In this document: piece by piece, positions 21,791 through 34,285 of the stretch
How positions within the stretch are numbered: position 1 is the stretch's first letter
Layout: each line of letters begins with the position of its first letter
Assembly (NCBI GenBank): GCA_030704615.1
Contig: CM060733.1
Coordinates: 10,666,001 to 10,730,000 of the forward strand
DNA from: Takakia lepidozioides
Taxonomy: Eukaryota > Streptophyta > Takakiopsida > Takakiales > Takakiaceae
Length of the DNA stretch: 64,000 nt
Reading direction: 5' to 3'
Program-made: the position numbers and the translations under genes
Notes under the pieces: model-generated
Database searches by the model: none
What the model saw: the letters and a program-made list of their open reading frames with translations, nothing else
Told to the model about the DNA's origin: nothing

Positions 21791-22262
21791 AAATAAAGGT
21801 CAGGCCCTTTAAATCATACTAATGAAGGAAGGTGCCTTTGGAGAAAATAACCAAGGCCGGAGACCATGGTGCTTTAGCTATTCTAGACAATCTTTCTTTG
21901 TTTCTAAAAGCTTCTTCATTATTTTGCCACTTCATCCACCTACTCAAGTAATTATAAGCAGATTTCAAAATCCAAAGGTATTGAGACATGACTTAGATAT
22001 TACTATTTTTTTAATTTTTCAGGAAGAAATATAAGCTATAATAAATATATCGACCGAATATATATATAATGAGAGACATCCATCTATTCAAGTAATCCTA
22101 AAATCCAAAAGGTATTAGAAATATTTAGACCTTGATAGATTAGTTTTATTCATTAGGAAGTAATGTTATTCCTAAGAAAATATTACTAACATAACATTTT
22201 CAAGTTTTAAAATCCAGAAAATATTAGAGATATGACCTAATAGATCATCTTAATTTCTTATG
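21791..22262. other. AT-rich intergenic
   Basis: No gene or structured repeat was recognised. Confidence 0.5.
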
Positions 22263-22263
22263 A

Positions 22264-23036
22264 AGTACGGTAGCCTCGGTTGGGCAGAAATTTGCCCAAT
22301 AATTATTATTTGTTTCTTTGAATGGTTGGGCAATATCACATTAATATATCTTATTTGGGCAATCCAATTATGAAGTTTACAATAATTTAGACAGGTCATG
22401 AGCCAAATATGTATTAATTGGGCAAAGAGTCACCGAGCAATGAATTATCAAACCTACCAACTAGTCTTAAATAATTTATCTGATATGAAATAAATTAGGC
22501 AGCACTGATCCAGCTATTCTGAGGTGATAACCGGTATCGGTACATTATTTGACACAAGGCGCACGCGGATCAAGCTGCAACATTGATCCACTTGTTTGCT
22601 CGGTGTAGATTGAAACGCAAACAAGTTACTTTGAGATAGAGGAGAACTGAGTAGAGCAGCTTTAGCATTGAGAGGGCAAGGCTGCAAGCAAAGACCAGAG
22701 TGTATACATGGAAGTTTGATGGCAAAACTAAGTGATTTTTCCACTCTAGAAAGTATTGTGGTGTTGACTTTGGAAAAGCTTGCAAGGGATTTTGATACGA
22801 GGTTTGTAGAACCTTATCTAAGCACAGGAAGCACATGAATCAAGATAATTTCAAAACATATTTAATCATAATTTTCAACATTCGGGCATTTTTTTGATGA
22901 AAATTTATAAAATTTCAGCATTTGTTTTCAATAATTTTTCATGATTGGACTATTAAGTTCTGGATTTTATGTTTTTTTGGAAAATTTATTAAAATAATTA
23001 TTTTCTGCCCAATCGTATAAGAGGCTACGGTAGTAT
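22264..23036. mobile_element. non-autonomous DNA transposon or MITE-like element with inverted ends
   Basis: The left end GTAGCCTCGGTTGGGCAGAAA (from about 22268) is mirrored at the right end: the reverse complement of 23006-23033 reads GTAGCCTC, a short spacer, then TTGGGCAGAAAATAATT. The core TTGGGCA recurs inside near the left end. The interior has no intact transposase. A target duplication is ambiguous, since ACGGTAG occurs at both borders, so the superfamily is not assigned. Confidence 0.5.
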
Positions 23037-23189
23037 AAGTTATAGACACATATTAACATATAATTACTTTAATATAAAATATTCTGATATACAAGATAGA
23101 CTATTTGATATTCCCGCGAATAAATTTCAACTAACCTTACTAAAACTCTTGAAGGCCATCCTCCTCTTTCCCAAAAACAAAAAAAAAGC

Positions 23190-23352
23190 AGCACAACAGG
23201 GCTGTGGCCCGGCAGTAAGACATCCTGTGCATTGCCCTGTGCATCTAGGGTTCAAACCCCTGTGTGCTCTCTCTCCGCTTTCGGCGAGGGCGAGTGACGA
23301 AGGCACGCCGGAGCAGCCCAGCCCCTGCCGGGTCCGGCGTTAAAGGCGCCTG
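23190..23352 (+). mobile_element. tRNA-derived SINE-like unit
   Basis: An A-box-like GTGGCCCGGCAGTAAG near 23214 and a B-box GGGTTCAAACCC at 23248-23259 precede a GC-rich body (GCACGCCGGAGCAGCCC, CCTGCCGGGTCCGGCG). Its composition contrasts sharply with the AT-rich surroundings. Confidence 0.5.
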
Positions 23353-26300
23353 TAATCAGATTAGCAGTGCTCTTTAGGGCTTCGCCAGCAAAACGCATGT
23401 TTTCTTTGCTGGCCAATTTTCGCCAAATTTCGACCTCAGAAAATTAAATGGAATATTCTTTCTCAAATTCCCTGTTTCTTCATGGATGAAATCTGCAAAT
23501 TTCTTCCAATGAAAAATAAATTATGGATGATATAAATGGATTTAAGCACGAAAATGGATGATTCTGTCCTTATTTCAATGGATGAACATAATGTATGGCT
23601 GTTTTTTGCCAAACTCTGTAGCCACTTATTCCTTTTTCCAAATTCCATATAAAAACACTGCGGGCCCTGTGAATGAGAGACTCGTTGATGTAATCCGAAG
23701 CGAGCAGGATATTAACGAGGACACCACGCATGCGTAGCATCGGGCTTTGAAACCGGGAATGTGGGGAATGATTTGAGAAAAGCGGAATGGCCAGCTCGGC
23801 ATGCGCTTCAAATCTGCGATTCCCGTGCCCACATTGGCGACGCAGAGCGGAGTCGGGGAATCCCTGTCTCGTGCACATTCTGATGGAGGCAGACGAGAAG
23901 GAGGGGATGGAGGAGGGGCCATGTGCGCAGGCGTAATGGCGCTGACTCTCGGGTCCATGGGATGCTTGTTGGGATGCAGTGTGAAGGGAGAGCGGGAGGA
24001 TCGAATCGGATAGTATCGTGAATTATTTGTGACGACGGCTCGCTTTCCTGCTACGCTGCACGACGCTGCTGCTCTTTACGAGCAGCCCTTTCCACGGCTG
24101 CCGTGCCTTGCTTCCCCGTACTCGTCTTCAATGCTGAACTCCCTTTCCACCAGGCTGCCCACCTCCCATTCCCTGTACTGTAGAATCATCCACTAGCTCC
24201 ATGTTTTCACACTTGCTTGCTTTCTCACAGCTCCGGCTCTACATTCCGTGGACCGAATATTGTACGCCATGTCTGACGTAGGATGAGGGGATGCTTGGTG
24301 GGCGTAGTATGGCAGAGCAGGAAAATGACACACGCAAGGCCATGGCAGGTTGAATTGAAGGGGATTTGTTTGGTAGCTGTTAAGGGCATTTGTCATGCTC
24401 AGACTCTACCCCACCACCGCCTGCTGCGCTTCACTTTTGGCTGGCACTGGAGCCGACCCGGTAAACGGTTGTCGGCGCACATGTGTGTATCCTGTAGACT
24501 CTAGAGCTTTGAGCTCTAGAGGCTAGCTAGGCTCATGGGCTGGCTTCCTATTCCTATCCTCATCTCCTTCTCTGCTGGATCTAATAAGTGTGCTTCTGCT
24601 AAGTATACTATGCATCCCTCCGCCCCCCCCCCGCCCACATTGAATTGAACTCATATCAGCGAGCCTGAGTCTTGTGGGTGGTAAGCAAACGGTTATGGAC
24701 GTACACATCAATGATTGAGGAACCAGTTCCGGACGTTATTGGAGGGCAGGCTGTCTCGCTGAAGCAGAATAGCTACAGGGGTATACATAGTAGACCACCT
24801 TGGTTCCCCTGCAATGTACAACGCCAAGAGTAGGTATGTCAGTAAATGAGAAGTTACTGATTGTGGTGGATTTCAAGTAGAGAATAATTGTCTTAAAGTC
24901 TGTCTACTGCGGCATCATGTGAGAGAAGGGGTTGCTTCCACATGATGTGCTACTTATGAGTGGATAGCTCGTCAAGCAAGGATTTTGCATCCTACCGGAG
25001 GTCTCCTAGTTTTTTAGAAAACAGAAACAGATTGGGAGGCGCAGTAATAGCTCGATGATAGAGAAGCGGAAAACACCTATGTAAGTAGTGGACCATGCGA
25101 AATCTCTTTCTTGCCTCGTTTGTGATGTACCTTGTCTGGACTTTGAGGCTACAGTAAATGCAATCTGTAAGCAAAGTGAATGCCGCCGTGTCCGTTGTAC
25201 CGTGGAGATCATCTTATCTACACACCTAACAAGACACGGAGACAAAGTGTACCTCATGATTTCTTGTAAAGTATGAAAATGGTAAGTCGGTGTTCCAAAG
25301 AAGACGTAGAAAGTTGGACACCAGGCTAGGGATATATCTCAACAAACGACCATGCATCATTGTCTGCAATCACATCTGAGAGAGGTGTGGTGTAGACTGT
25401 AGACGTGCGGAACATGAACACCGTGTCTCCTCCCTTCCATTCTTGATCATTTTCAACTTTCTTCCCATAAATTTTGTACCTTTGTGCTCAAACTTATGGA
25501 AGAGAAAGTGCGATTTGATCATTGATTAAGCCACCCACGTAAGCGAGTTTGAGTTCTGACTGGTTTGCCAAGTCCTCTTGCATGCGGCGGCGGTCACCTT
25601 TCAACTTAATTCAAAATTACAAATCACGACTTCACCTGTGCTTAATAAATCCCACTTGACTTTCCGATTACTACATGTGCATGTGTCCGATCGAGTAATA
25701 AGTCCGTCCTTCTCATCAGATGGAGTATGTCCATTTCTCCATCTCACAATTTTTACACAAGCTAGACATACTTATACAGATCAGCAAAGAACAATCAGGC
25801 AGACTAGACTGACGCAGGGGCTCTCCCCGGGGCCATGAACACCAGACAATGAATTGATGCACATCTTGTCCTAAAGTGCCTTTACTCCATAAGTTTCCCT
25901 GCAAATGTCAGAACTTTGTCTTAAGCCCTGCTCTCATTACAGGTTCTGCCTAATGCAGCAGTAGTCATCTAATGCAGAAGTTCTGACTAATGCCTGCCTA
26001 ATGCATTAGTCAGGGATTAAGATCTGTACAGGGAAACTGATGGGCGTCTAGCATTCAACAGGCCGAGGTCCAGAAGTTCAAATCATCACCACACAGCCAA
26101 CATAACACCTCCGATCAATCCCCCTTCTCATGATGCACCCCTCTATTAAACCCGGGTAATCATTCCATGCTCTCTAATAACTTTGCAGTACTCGGAGATT
26201 AACAGCTGGACAGCAGCTTCGAACTCTTGTGCATGATCCGGAATCCACCCGTGAATGATAGGGGGCGGCCATTGAGACCGATAATAAACATAGAGGACGA

Positions 26301-27140
26301 CGATGGCAGCCTGCAGGGCAGGTACCGTGGCAGGGAGATGAAGGGGAGGAGAGCGAGAGCCGTGGCCCCGCCAGCGCCGTGTGTTGGAGAGCACGGCCGC
26401 GCTCATCAAGACGACGCCCATCGCGCACATGGAACCGCCCTGTCTGTCTCCGCCGTCGTCGCTCCGTCCGTCCGTCCCTTCGTCCGTCCAGCGCTGTGAC
26501 CGCTGCGTTTTGCGTCGGTGGCCCTACCGATGGATGAATGCCGGGATGTACCGATGTGATAGTTTTCGCGTTTACGTAATGGTGCCGATAGGGCGGACAC
26601 TCGACGACCGGACCGGCGTACTTTAGCGTCCTTTCGGTGACTGGAGACGCGCTAGAGCCTTGTCGCCAACGCTGCCGCGACATACCATAACCTAGTCACC
26701 CACATGCCATAAGCTTAATACTTATCCGGCCGGAACACCCAAGCGCCTCGCCCGTTACACTACTACATCGCACCTTTTCTAGTAGAGTGCAACCATTTTT
26801 CCGCAACCATCCCCATCACTGCGATCCGCAATCCGACCATGGACACCACCACCGCTAGTATTATTGAGCTCCAAACTTGTAAAGGGCCCCAACCCCTGGC
26901 AGGGTGGAGTAGCCGCAAGCCGAAGTGTCTCTTAGTTAGGCCGGTTTTGACTCGAGTCTTCTTTATCTTGAAAGCCTTCCATTGTCGCTCATGGTTTGGG
27001 CATGATGGCCGGAAGCAATCTTTTGGAAGTCTCTCGACATTCTCCGATCCGATCTCCGCAAATTTGAGGTCACTATCGTCCTGATGGCTGATGAGACACT
27101 TCCAGATACCCAAGTGATTCCTCCCGGCTATCTTTCATCA
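23353..27140. other. intergenic, no gene seen
   Basis: Several open frames of 60-170 codons occur on both strands in the more GC-rich parts (for example about 26170-26680), but they overlap each other, are low in complexity and match no family I recognise. Confidence 0.5.
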
Positions 27141-27146
27141 CTCGGT

Positions 27147-27345
27147 ATTATTATTATTATTATTATTTGAGAAAAGCTTGGCTGTGCCAGCATTTTGTAA
27201 CTTGACAAGTCGAAAGAGCACTAAGAGCCGGCCCACTTGGGTGTTCCGGGTTCAAATCTTGCTACCTTGTCGGTGTGATATGATTGAGGTTATTTTCTCC
27301 TCTTACGATAATTAAGAGGCATGATTTGTCTCGATATTATCATTT
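27147..27345 (+). mobile_element. (TTA)n tract followed by SINE-like unit
   Basis: A TTA repeat (about 27147-27169) precedes a unit with B-box GGGTTCAAATC (27248-27258) and the tail landmark CCTTGTCGGTGTGATATG. The layout resembles the SINE at 21557, but the body differs. Confidence 0.4.
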
Positions 27346-29160
27346 TCATGAAAAGGTTCTGAGATGAATGTCTGACGATCTGTTGATTGAAATCATTGAT
27401 GGTTTCATCCACGTAGCTCTGAAGGGCAAAGGTACTTTACGCCGACCTACATTACCAACCGATTCTGGCGCTTCATCAGCTGTGTACTGGATGAGATGTA
27501 TCATCCATCCATATGGGAGCGGCAAAGAAGGCGGCAGCAAGGCGGTCTCGGGGGCGGGACGGGTCGGCCTTTCGAGGAGCCTTTATTACTGCTCTGCCGC
27601 ATGCATGCACGACAGCGGGCCCAGCCTGCATGTTTCCTCATTATTTCCGCTCTTTGTGCAGCCTTCCCGAGTTTGATCCCCCCACCACGCCACTCCAACT
27701 TACACCTCTCATGATGGTTCCCAGGATGGATGATGATTCGCAAGCGGGTTCGCTGTCCAACTCTCAAATCAGATCGAATTTGCAGTTGGCGGTTCCACAA
27801 GATTCACACGCTCTCATCCATCCGCCCCTACCGATTACGGGTGGAATCCGCCAAAACAATTCCAGGCTTCCACGGTATTATGACGGATGGAAATGCGTGA
27901 CAGCTTTCATCCTGACACTGGCGCGCCTGCAGACAAAACCAAAAATAGAGCGCCCACATGTGGGTCGCTGGACGGATGATGTCATCCACGGCGGACGGAT
28001 GTCAGAGGCGCGCAGGATGTAAAGGCGTCACGGCCGCGATAATGGAACCCAGGCCTGCCAGGAATGCACGCATGGCCATGGCAGGCCATGGCCCCCCATG
28101 GCATGGGCATAGTAGGCATGGAGCGGGCACCGGTCGGCCCACCCGCGACACGCGTGGGGAAGGGAGTCCAGTCCCGCGTCATCTTGCGTCATCCCCCTCG
28201 AGGTCAACCAGCGGCTGCCCGCCCCGTGGCCGGGTGATGATTGCGGCGCAGGACATGCGCATGGAGCATGTGCCGCGCACACGTGGCAGTAAACGGCCGC
28301 AGCGCAGGCCCACACCGAGGGCGCCGCTGCCCCCGCTTTGGGCTCTCCCGTGTTTTGCGCTGGCCTGCCGCTTTGCCCCCCGCCCACGCGCACTGCGCGC
28401 GCTGACTTACGCGCCCCCTTCTTCTCTCTCGCCTTCTCACTCCTCGTCTACACATAAGCCACCCCGCTCCGCACCCCTCTTGTGTGTGCGCGCGACTGAG
28501 AGCGAGAGAGAGAGAGAGAGATCTCGAGAGAGAGGGAGTGTGAGAGTGCTGAGTATACAATCTTCGAAGAGAATTTTTCGGGGGGCCGGGATTTGGTGGA
28601 GCTTTGGATTCTTTGCGGGTTGGGGGTCGTGGAGTGCGCAGCGATTGAGGGTGGCGCGTAAGGAGGAGGGATGGTGGGAGGGATGACAGCGCGCAAACTG
28701 GGCTGAAGTCGTCTTTTGCTTGTTCGTGCTGCGGGGATGGCTGTCCTTGCGGGGTCTTGGGTATGGAGCATGACGTGGTAGCTGAGCCGTAGACAGGGAG
28801 TGGATCGTGGCATTGTGGAGGTGAAATTTTGTACGGAGTCTATGGTTGTAAACGACTGGCGCCCGTGGTGTTATACACGGAGCTAGGCGGATGCGTGCAT
28901 GTGTCTGAAGATAAGATGGTTTTTGAGATGCATTGCAGCTGATGTGTTTGAAGAAAGGGACTGTCCTGGCAGCGAGTAGTAGCTTGGTCGCCCCTTGGTT
29001 GCCCCTTGGTCGAGTTCGCAATCTGAGTAGAGAGTAATATGACAACGGTCTGGAAGTATTTGGAAATCTCGCGGTGTGAGAACAGTCTTGGTATCGTGGA
29101 AAGGAGACGAAGTGGGAGCAAGAGCGAGATTGTTCGTAAGGCAGACTGCTCGTCATTATA
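27346..29160. other. upstream region of the MYB gene
   Basis: GC-rich sequence with no supported gene. The many overlapping open frames (for example 27958-28686) appear to result from high GC content. A cluster of CCATGG motifs lies at 28070-28110. The MYB promoter and 5' UTR probably lie in its distal part. Confidence 0.5.
28498..28535. repeat. (GA)n microsatellite upstream of MYB
   Basis: The run of AG/GA dinucleotides lies about 630 bp before the MYB start codon. GA-rich tracts are common in plant promoters and 5' UTRs; any function here is inference. Confidence 0.7.
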
Positions 29161-31714
29161 ATGGGACGCCATTCATGTTGTCACAAGCAGAAGCTGAAGA
29201 AAGGGTTGTGGTCGCCTGAAGAAGATGAGAAACTGGTGCGGTACATAACCAAGCATGGCCACGGGTGTTGGAGCGCTGTTCCCAAGCAAGCTGGTAAGAA
29301 GCGTTTGTGCTGGGGATCCTTGTTGTAGAGAGCTCGTTCTTGTTTCTGTGAATGAGGTTCATTAACGTGAGCTGGCGGACACGCTCGAGCTCCAGCGGCT
29401 AAGGTGCTCAAGCTATGTCTCGACGATGGGCCACTTCAGGCGCAGTTTGCATGACCTGTATACAGATTAGACTGAACCATTTAGTGCATTCTAGCACCGT
29501 GCATGCTGCGTGCTGAGCATTTGCTCAGATGGTCTGTGTCAGGCGTGTGCATATATGCATGCAGTTGAGTTTCATAAAAATAACTTACTGAAGGTGGGGA
29601 ATGTGTGCGTACACAGGGCTGCAGCGGTGTGGCAAGAGCTGTAGACTGAGGTGGATCAACTACCTGAGACCGGATTTAAAGCGTGGTGTCTTCTCGTCTG
29701 CCGAAGAGAAACTGATCATTGATCTACATGCTGTTCTTGGTAACAGGTCTACTAAATCTTCACCTTCATGTTCGTGGTGTCCGATCTTTCGTTGAAATAT
29801 ATCTCTTACAGCTCTCCTGATTTCATGTTTATATATATGCACATGTATACCTTGGAAATGTCGTTGACCAACTCCAAGAATGAACTAACACTGAGTTGCA
29901 TTGTTCGTGCGTAATTATGCTTGCAACGCAATGTTCGGTACTAGATTCGTGAAAGGAGTGTAAAGAAACGCCCAGTTTGATTCCTGAGGCACCAGTTTTC
30001 CAATGTCTGCTGAGACACTTGCAGAAACCGACCACGATTTCGTGGACTGAACGTTGGTTTGCAGTGATGCATGAAGCCTTAATATACATTAGTATCGCTC
30101 GATCATGCATTGTACAATTTGCAGCGTACGTTAATGTAGCTAGAGCTAGCCTTCCGACGTTCACTTGAGAGCTATCCTGAGAAGATTCCCAGCATGGGCG
30201 CCGATGCAGAATTCATAACAGCTGCCCAGGCGCTTGGAAATGTTCTAAATTTGCAACATTTGTTCAATCTAGAACATGTACGATCAGACACACACTGAGA
30301 CTGATTTACATTCCTTTGGTGCTGCAGATGGTCGCAGATTGCCACCCAGCTTCCAGGTCGAACAGACAATGAGATTAAGAATTTCTGGAACTCGTGCATA
30401 AAGAAAAAGTTGCGGCAGATTGGCATCGATCCCAATACACACAAACTGGTGAACTCTGAGAATGTGCCAGACATTGCTGCGCACCCATACAACAAGGACG
30501 CTGTCTCAGGTGTGACTACCCTGCCGACCAGTGGTCTTGGCAGGTACACCAGCGATTTCAAACCAGCCACTCCCCGAATGTTCCCCTACTTAATGGAGGA
30601 TATGGTCCTTCCATCCAGGGCTGGGCAACCCAGTATCGAGAGGAAGTTTGCAGATTTCAGAAGTTCCAGACCTGGCAGTCTTACGTCAGGTATGAGCAAC
30701 TTCCAGCTTCCTACGGGTCCAATCTCTACAGATAACCTACTTGACAGGCTTAAGCATTCAGGAATGCAACTGCCACCGAAGGTTCCTGCCGCCTCACCTA
30801 CTGATGCGTCCTTCCAATCGACCATCAAAACCAGCTTATTCAATCAAGATTCAGTGTTTCAAGCGATGAAGGCAGAACACCAAAGTCCAACAACAATGGT
30901 GCCGGCTGCATTCAATCCTGTCTTCTGGTTACTTCAAGGGTCGACTCCGACAGCAAACATTAGGCCTAATTCTCCGATTTGGGGGGGCGCAGCAAGTGGA
31001 CTGGAAGAGTTGTTGCCAAAGCATCTGCTCCCAAAGAGCTGCAGTGGTACTCCAGCTCAAAGTTCACTAGAAGTAGACATGAAGCTGGCCCAATTTGCCT
31101 CCGCGACGTCAACAATGTCTCCTTTCCATCTGGACTATACCAACCCTGGCGATCTCAGCTCCATCACTGCCAGTGTCACCCACGCAGGCACTGGAATACC
31201 GGGCCACCAGCTGCCACGTCAAGTTGCTGCACCCATTCTCCCCAGTACTACTACCGTGGAAGCGCCATGTATGCAAGACAACACCGTGAGCTGTAGTAGT
31301 CTTGGCAGACATCCATATCAGTGGGATAGTAGCGCGAGTAGCAGTACCAGCAACAACACCGAGAGCAATCACGGCACTGCTTTGTTTGAAAGCAATCTTC
31401 TGTGGGCCAGCTATGCAGAAAAACCCCAAGAGGTTGTTTCAGACGTGATGTCTGGTGACAGTGATCACAGCGCAAGCTTTTCACCAGACTCCGACACCGA
31501 CACAGTCATGAAATGGTGCGATCTACTGCCAGAGCCATGCTCTAATTCTGGCACAGCTGAGCAACCAGCTGTAGCCGCATCCACTGCTCCTCCGGCGCCC
31601 ATGAATTGGCAGATGCATCAAGCTGGGCCTGATCTCTATGACCCACGTGAAGGTCCTGTTGCCCCAATGTCCCCAGAATTGCAAAGGATGGCGGCTGTTC
31701 TCGATCAGATTTGA
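29161..31714 (+). CDS. R2R3-MYB transcription factor
   Basis: There are three exons: 29161-29293, 29617-29746 and 30328-31714, with GT-AG borders and matching phases, giving 549 residues. R2 begins [20 protein letters not shown] and has the regular Trp pattern. Exon 2 carries [20 protein letters not shown]. Exon 3 starts in R3 with [20 protein letters not shown]. The 133- and 130-bp first exons are the classic plant R2R3-MYB layout. The MYB domain looks closest to the MYB61/MYB50/MYB55/MYB86 group; family members bind AC-type DNA elements in the nucleus and act in development and cell-wall programmes. The long Ser/Thr/Pro-rich C-terminal part (about 430 residues) has a low-complexity Ser/Asn stretch and acidic patches, fitting an activation region. 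Target genes cannot be inferred. Confidence 0.93.
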
Positions 31715-33560
31715 CGGTTTACTGAAGGGATACAAGTCTAAAACGATTGCTCAAAGAGTCAGAAGAGTACTTAAGCTCAAATGCTGCGCATCCCTGACGT
31801 GCTCATTGTCGGCAATGTTCAGCAGTCAACGGTTTCCAACAACATTCACGACAGCGCCTGCGGGGCCTTGCATTTCATACTTCAATAGCTCGCTCTTTTT
31901 GCAGCATAGGGTAGTAGCTAGCCTGATTCATTCGACACCCCCCCACAGATTATATAGTTCTTTAGATTGAACGATGTACATTCATGCGCATTGTATGCTT
32001 TGCTGCATCGAGAATTTAGGATATATGTGAGCCAATGACCACCTTTAGAGAGTAAGTAGCGTACCATGTGTGCTGGTGCACAGGTCAAGGTTAAGATCAT
32101 TCACGACCTCGGTGGTGGATTTGCTTAAAAAGATTATAATTAGCTCATTGTCGAATTCCAAGTGTATAAAATAGGGTTCTCTACAGGGGCCATGTTTAGA
32201 TTCCATATTCAAAGAGACGAATTGTACATATACGTACTTAGGTAAGCAGCTGCGCCGCAGCTTAATCTTAAGTTCTAACTGTACGTACCTCATTCAGTAA
32301 ACTTTACTTGTATTGCTGTCATCATGCTGTACTTAACTTGATTCTCTTCCACAAGTTGCTGTGTTTGCTCACATTGGTGCAGTTTCTGCTTGTTCAAATG
32401 TCAAATGTATGCATGGGGTGTACAGATTCTGGTCCAACTATTCCATTAAGTCTCAGGCGATCAGGGAAAAGGCATTCAGTAGCTGCCAGAACTCAAAAGT
32501 ATCAGACCGGATATTGTCATGTGTTGCAGTCTGTCTGTAGGTAATGAGAGATCAGAGCAACACGAGTTCGCAGAGAGCCTTAAATAAACTGCAAGCTTAC
32601 TTTGGGTACTCGTATTCGGGACAGGCTTCAAGAGCATCACCAAGTCACACGCTGTACTGAAGAAGTAATGATATTCATGCAGCTCTACTACAGTTTGATC
32701 AAGGTGAAATTAGCTCTCGAGGCATAAATCATCGGTAACAACTGCTTGCACTGCACGGGCAGTCGAAATATAATCACAATTTAACGTATACATGTGTAAA
32801 GCAGCTCAGCATCTCCAGACTTGTAAATCAGCTCGACCAATTTTAATTGGAGCTACTCGCTGCCCACCGACATAAACCTCAAGATATACAGATCCCTCAG
32901 TTCAGTTTGGCACATTTCCCTCTCTTGAGTGTCTTGCGCCTTCGTTGTAGTGTGAGTATAGTGAGTATCATCAGTGAGTATCACCAGTTTTCTGATGTCA
33001 CAGTCTTCACTCGCACCTGCAGCGATCCAGCTGCTAAAACGCTGGGGGCATGCATCCCCCTTCGGCACTAGTTACACCAGACTCCTCCTCTAGAACATGT
33101 TGAATTAACGGCCTGGATTTGCTAGAGCTCTTTGTGGCGGATGTCAATGAACATTGTCATTCCCGAAAAGACTCATACAAGAGAAATCAGATGAAGCACA
33201 CTAAGCACGCTCTGAGAAGCCTGGTGGGGCCCTAAGCACTTCTTTCTTTGCTTCGTGAAAACTAATTGTGAACTTGGCCCTACCTGTATCTCTGTTGGGA
33301 TAGTCAGTTATTTGCCTCATTTGTTTCACGGGGTTGTCTTTCCTGGACCCACATGTACATTGCGAGAAGGTACCCCATTACTTCATCCTCTCTTGGCATC
33401 ATAGAACCGAGGCTCTTGCTCATGCGAGCAATTGAGAGTAAGTATGAAAGATCTGGCTCTCATAAGATGCGTGTATAACATGTGATTCGTTACTTGCTGT
33501 CATCAAATCATATAAGCTTGGGCCAAAGTGTAAACAAAAATTGGGCGATGCCCATTTGAG
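31715..33560. other. MYB 3' region and intergenic
   Basis: No further gene was recognised. An AATAAA signal at about 32584 could mark transcript ends. Confidence 0.4.
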
Positions 33561-33660
33561 AAGAAGGGTGCGAAGGTGGGCGCTTTCCTCGGGGTAATGG
33601 CGCTCTGCGGGAGAAGGGGCACGCTTAGCGTGGGGATTGCCGCGCCAGGGTTAGGGTGCA

Positions 33661-33840
33661 ATGGCGACCTCAGCCTGCTCCGGAAGGCCGGGCCACAGCG
33701 ATGCAGCGTGCAATGCCGCAGCAGGCCGGAACAGGACGGCGCCACACGAGGGCGTGCTCAGCGGCAGGCACTACGACGCGATGCTTTGCTTCTCTATCAC
33801 TCGCGCTTGGACAAAGCCCTTTCTTCTGAGCTGGTACCTA
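33661..33840 (+). CDS. possible first exon of the downstream helicase gene
   Basis: A GC-rich open stretch starts with ATG at 33661 (MATSACSGRP), rich in Ala, Ser and Arg and poor in acids, as in organelle transit peptides. It lies about 450-600 bp before the first firmly identified helicase exon. No convincing donor site was fixed, so the link is speculative. Confidence 0.25.
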
Positions 33841-34285
33841 CTTGGTGCAATTTTTGTGGCATTGCATCGCTGTGATGTGTAATGGTAGAATATTTGTGAA
33901 CGTTAGAGATCCATCATCCAGCTTGGGATACACAAAACGGTTCACGTCAGAGGCTAATCGTAGTTTCTGTTATGTAATTGCAAGCTTGTTTGACATTTTC
34001 ACCCCCATATGCTTAATTGGTCACAGTCCGGTTGCCGAATCATGTAGAAATAAATTTGAAGTGGCTCTATCTGCAAACTCCATACCGGGCTGCCTGTGAG
34101 GTTCAGCCACATTCACAATTTCTTCAGGGGCTTAACGAAATAACAGTACTTAGTCTTCTCTTCACACTGCAGGGTATCCAGTATACCCACACACTCTGCC
34201 TAAACTACTTCGAACAGTCTTTGATAGATTCAAATTGGCGAAGACTTTGAATTAGAATCACCTCAAATTACGAAATGGGTTTCAG

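Noticed and set aside
26174-26683. 169-codon minus-strand open frame
   Set aside because: Arg/Pro/Ser-rich without a recognisable family and with overlapping plus-strand frames. Likely a chance frame in GC-rich DNA.
27958-28686. 242-codon open frame upstream of MYB
   Set aside because: Low-complexity, GC-driven and overlapped by equally long frames on the other strand; no domain seen.
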